From an uncultured Geobacteraceae bacterium (GTDB lineage: Bacteria; Desulfobacterota; Desulfuromonadia; Desulfuromonadales; Geopsychrobacteraceae), in NCBI GenBank assembly GCA_937958075.1, contig CALFFB010000287.1:1-6462 (forward strand): 6,462 nt of DNA, given 5' to 3'. Every line of letters starts with the position of its first letter. The stretch's first letter is position 1. Positions 4,867-6,462 of this stretch are shown one piece after another. The translations under genes were made by a program, and so were the position numbers. A model generated the notes under the pieces. That model was not told the DNA's origin, searched no databases, and was given only the letters and a program-made list of their open reading frames with translations.

Positions 4867-6462
4867 ATGAAAGTTCTGATAACCGATGAGATTTCCGACA
4901 GTGGCCTGATGCCGCTAACGGCCGATCCCAGAATTGAGATCGACAAGAAGCTGGGCCTTAAAACCTCCGAGCTGCATCAGTGTATCGGTGAATACGAGGC
5001 GATTATCACCCGCAGCGGCACCCTGGTGGATGACGCGCTGCTGTCCCATGCCCGCAACCTGAAAATCGTCGCCCGGGCCGGAGTCGGTATTGACAATGTC
5101 GATGTCGATGCCGCCAGCAGTCGCGGCATTATCGTTGTTAACGCCCCTTACGGTAATGTCAACTCGGCGGCGGAACATACTTTGGCGATACTGCTCTCCT
5201 GGTGCCGTAACGTGCCCCGGGCCAACAGCAGCCTGAAAAGTGGCGAGTGGAAACGGGCGCCCTTTACCGGCAGCGAGCTCAAAGGGAAAACCGTCGGGGT
5301 CATCGGCCTGGGCAAGGTCGGCGGACGGGTGGCGTTGCGCTGCCGCGCCTTCGAGGCGGAGGTCATCACCTACGATCCCTATATTTCCGAAAAGCGGGCC
5401 GAGGATTTCGGCGTCAGGCTGGTCTCCCTGGACGATCTGATCCGCTTTTCCGACATTATCACCGTCCATACGCCCCTCAATGATGAAACCCGCAACCTCA
5501 TCGACGCTGAACACTTTGCCGGCATGCAGGATGGCGTCATCCTTGTCAACTGTGCCCGGGGCGGTATTGTCAACGAGGAAGCCATGCTGGCCGCCCTCGA
5601 GAGCGGCAAGTGCGCCGGGGCCGCCTTTGATGTGTTCAGCGAAGAGCCGCCGCGCAGCGACCTGCTGAAGAGGCTCATCGCCCATCCCAACATGCTGGTC
5701 ACTCCGCATCTGGGGGCCAACACGGTGGAAGCGCAGAAGAACGTGGCGGTCGATGTGAGCAAGGAGATTGTCAACTACCTTGACGGCAAGCCCCTCGGCA
5801 ATGCGGTGAATATCCCCCGTTTCGATCCGGACCAGATGGAGCACATGAAGCCGTTCATGGAGCTGGCCTCCATCCTCGGTGATTTTATCTCGCAGCTGGC
5901 CCCCGCCAATCCGGGCAAGATCACCTTCACCTACAACGGCAAGATCGCCCGTTACGACTGCGCGCCCCTGACCATCTGCGGGCTGGCGGCCCTGCTTGAC
6001 CACAGCACCGACCAGGATGTCAACATGGTCAACGCCAGCCTGGTGGCGCGGACCCGTGGTATCGAGGTGGAATCGGTCCGCTCCACGGAAACGGACTCTT
6101 TTTCCAGCCTGATCACCATCGATCTGGAAAGTTCCGAAGGCAAGCGGCGCATTGCCGGCACCCTCTTCGAGGGCACGCCGAAGGTCGTCAAGCTGCGCGA
6201 TTTCCCCATCGATTTTCGCCCCGAAGAGCACATGCTGGTCATCAACTATCAGGATCGGCCGGGCCTGATCGGCAAGATCGGCACGATTCTCGGAGAGCGC
6301 CAGGTCAATATCGGCAACATGAGCCTGGGCCGGCGGGAAAAGGCCGGGGAAGCGATGGTGGTGTTCTCCGTGGACTCACAGGTTGATGGAGAAACCCTGA
6401 AGCTGGTGGGCGAGGCGGTGGACGCACGTTTCATCAAGGCGGTGCGCCTCGGCAAAAAATAA
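4867..6462 (+). CDS. serA: D-3-phosphoglycerate dehydrogenase, long ACT-domain form
   Basis: This enzyme oxidises 3-phosphoglycerate to 3-phosphohydroxypyruvate with NAD+, the committing step of serine synthesis. At 531 residues it is the full-length bacterial form, similar in size to the M. tuberculosis enzyme (528). The substrate domain has ARAGVGIDNVD (69-79). The Rossmann fold has GLGKVG (147-152) and Asp170, suited to NAD. Catalytic residues are Arg231 (CARGG), Glu260 (SEEPP) and His281 (TPHLGAN). An intervening domain covers about 320-450. A C-terminal ACT domain (about 457-531) has Y461-x-DRPG and Asn481, positions that contact the inhibitor serine in the mycobacterial enzyme, so serine feedback is likely. 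The start has AAAGG at 4855-4859, 7 bases upstream. It has its own promoter at 4784-4813. The stop codon is the last triplet of the window, so its terminator is not visible. SerC, the next enzyme, is encoded upstream; serB is not seen here. Confidence 0.97.
   Translation: MKVLITDEISDSGLMPLTADPRIEIDKKLGLKTSELHQCIGEYEAIITRSGTLVDDALLSHARNLKIVARAGVGIDNVDVDAASSRGIIVVNAPYGNVNSAAEHTLAILLSWCRNVPRANSSLKSGEWKRAPFTGSELKGKTVGVIGLGKVGGRVALRCRAFEAEVITYDPYISEKRAEDFGVRLVSLDDLIRFSDIITVHTPLNDETRNLIDAEHFAGMQDGVILVNCARGGIVNEEAMLAALESGKCAGAAFDVFSEEPPRSDLLKRLIAHPNMLVTPHLGANTVEAQKNVAVDVSKEIVNYLDGKPLGNAVNIPRFDPDQMEHMKPFMELASILGDFISQLAPANPGKITFTYNGKIARYDCAPLTICGLAALLDHSTDQDVNMVNASLVARTRGIEVESVRSTETDSFSSLITIDLESSEGKRRIAGTLFEGTPKVVKLRDFPIDFRPEEHMLVINYQDRPGLIGKIGTILGERQVNIGNMSLGRREKAGEAMVVFSVDSQVDGETLKLVGEAVDARFIKAVRLGKK

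Noticed and set aside
4915..6231. Long antisense open frame (438 codons) opposite serA
   Set aside because: It is fully covered by serA, whose catalytic and ACT motifs are intact. The antisense translation shows no recognisable domain.

Overview
The window is a GC-rich stretch of bacterial chromosome carrying housekeeping amino-acid biosynthesis genes. The gene families fit a Desulfuromonadia-type organism (Geobacter, Desulfuromonas or Pelobacter relatives): a type I-beta DAHP synthase of the Thermotoga/Bacillus class, a long ACT-domain SerA, a small PilZ protein and a VanZ-like membrane protein. This placement is an inference from family resemblance; no phylogeny was run. I see no transposase, integrase, CRISPR array or other sign of recent transfer.

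Layout. Positions 1-105 hold a short tandem repeat and the terminator of a leftward tRNA-Phe gene (110-185), which has a near-consensus promoter at 200-228. Facing away from it is a leader region (about 320-555) for aroF. It encodes a 27-residue peptide in which 10 of 13 consecutive codons are Phe, Tyr or Trp. A set of overlapping alternative hairpins and a rho-independent terminator follow, 36 bases before the aroF start. This looks like a ribosome-mediated transcription attenuator. Then come aroF (556-1578), a small four-cysteine protein (1631-1894) and serC (1969-3060), probably one transcript, closed by a strong terminator at 3087-3120. A convergent PilZ-domain gene (3149-3544, minus strand) shares that terminator and has a perfect 25-bp palindrome just upstream of its start. 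A VanZ-like membrane protein fused to a beta-sandwich domain (3822-4787) follows. Last is serA (4867-6462), with its own consensus-like promoter overlapping the stop of the preceding gene.

How the genes work together. AroF condenses PEP and erythrose-4-phosphate at the entry of the shikimate pathway. SerA and SerC carry out the first two steps of serine synthesis from 3-phosphoglycerate; serB is not in the window. Both committing enzymes, AroF and SerA, carry a C- or N-terminal small-molecule-binding domain suited to end-product inhibition. AroF also appears to be controlled at transcription by charged aromatic tRNAs through the leader peptide. Because serC lies downstream of the attenuator, serine synthesis may partly follow aromatic amino acid supply. 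The PilZ and VanZ-like genes have no obvious metabolic link to their neighbours.

The strongest candidate for a little-described system is the aromatic leader-peptide attenuator of aroF. The PilZ-gene palindrome and the four-cysteine protein are next.
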